Position numbers and translations under genes: made by a program. Below, one piece after another: positions 52,539 to 52,612 of a stretch of 52,612 nt of DNA. Below the pieces are notes generated by a model, which saw only the letters and a list, made by a program, of their open reading frames with translations, was not told the origin of the DNA and ran no database searches. The stretch spans positions 1-52,612 of the forward strand of contig CAKVLD010000015.1 of NCBI GenBank assembly GCA_934755305.1, written 5' to 3'. Numbering within the stretch: the stretch's first letter is position 1; every line of letters starts with the position of its first letter. Origin of the DNA: an uncultured Clostridium sp. (GTDB taxonomy: Bacteria > Bacillota > Clostridia > Clostridiales > Clostridiaceae).

Positions 52539-52612
52539 TGGTGGACCTTCAGGGACTCGAACCCCGGACCTACCGGTTATGAGCCGGTTGCTCTAACCAA
52601 CTGAGCTAAAGA
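52539..52612 (-). tRNA. tRNA with CAT anticodon (Met or Ile2), 5' end cut by window edge
   Basis: The reverse complement reads ...CTTTAGCTCAGTTGG, an anticodon stem CCGGCT-CAT-AACCGG, T arm GGGTTCGAGTCC and GAAGGTCCACCA. About three 5' bases are missing. The CAT anticodon may be elongator Met or, if modified by TilS, isoleucine. The GGAxCTTTAGC acceptor and D arm resemble Bacillus tRNA-Ile2, so Ile2 is quite possible. Confidence 0.93.

Overview
The window is a very AT-rich chromosomal segment of a low-GC anaerobic Firmicute, almost certainly Clostridium sensu stricto. This rests on strong AGGAGG-type ribosome sites, the hydrogenase maturase HydG, 2-hydroxyacyl-CoA-dehydratase-type Fe-S enzymes, and clostridial families such as DUF4474 and DUF3990. 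Species cannot be named from sequence alone. RNA genes bound the window: a 5S rRNA/tRNA-Phe unit at the left end (minus strand) and a CAT-anticodon tRNA plus tRNA-Ala(TGC) at the right end (minus strand).

Layout. 1-2.3 kb: the 5S-tRNA-Phe unit with its own consensus promoter, then hydG and its TM1266-type partner, preceded by a promoter, a ~200-nt leader and an intrinsic terminator (riboswitch-like). 2.4-5.6 kb: one large adenylation-carrier-reductase protein. 6-8.3 kb: small housekeeping or accessory genes (P-loop kinase, NlpC/P60 hydrolase, GNAT). 8.5-15.6 kb: an apparent ~7.1-kb insertion bounded by 20-bp inverted repeats that splits a sir2 gene. Its cargo is a DUF2798 protein, a CDP-alcohol phosphatidyltransferase, a type I holin-like toxin/antisense RNA locus (one intact and one decayed copy), a complete second sir2, and a 1.3-kb-residue STAND ATPase with an N-terminal zinc ribbon, a HEPN-like Rx5H motif and C-terminal TPRs. 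The STAND protein is a strong candidate anti-phage sensor/effector. 15.6-18.3 kb is a gene graveyard with at least five remnants.

18.3-21 kb: HAD phosphatases and an MFS transporter. 21-30.2 kb: a redox/sulfur region. It holds a five-gene operon (a cysteine-depleted dehydratase-like paralogue, a membrane NapH-like ferredoxin, a double-cubane-type reductase, its ATP-dependent activase, and a CcdA/TauE-like membrane protein) behind a MerR-type 19-bp-spacer promoter. Next to it are a cystine-type symporter and a divergent CoA-disulfide reductase that share a 26-bp perfect palindrome. I infer that the operon couples membrane electron or thiol transfer to ATP-driven low-potential reduction; its substrate is unknown.

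30.2-43 kb: envelope and housekeeping genes (a peptidoglycan-binding DUF1906 protein with a caspase-like C-terminus, metallophosphoesterase, DUF4474, SH3-like, CPBP protease, CinA, histidine phosphatase, ROK glucokinase, EF-G paralogue). 43.2-49.4 kb: a five-gene operon (two tandem GT-C glycosyltransferases, an LTA-synthase-like enzyme, a DPM1-like glycosyltransferase, GtrA) that looks like a polymer synthesis-plus-glycosylation system. 49.6-52.2 kb: DUF2334 deacetylase-like protein, VanZ protein, zinc-ribbon/coiled-coil protein and a small coiled-coil peptide.
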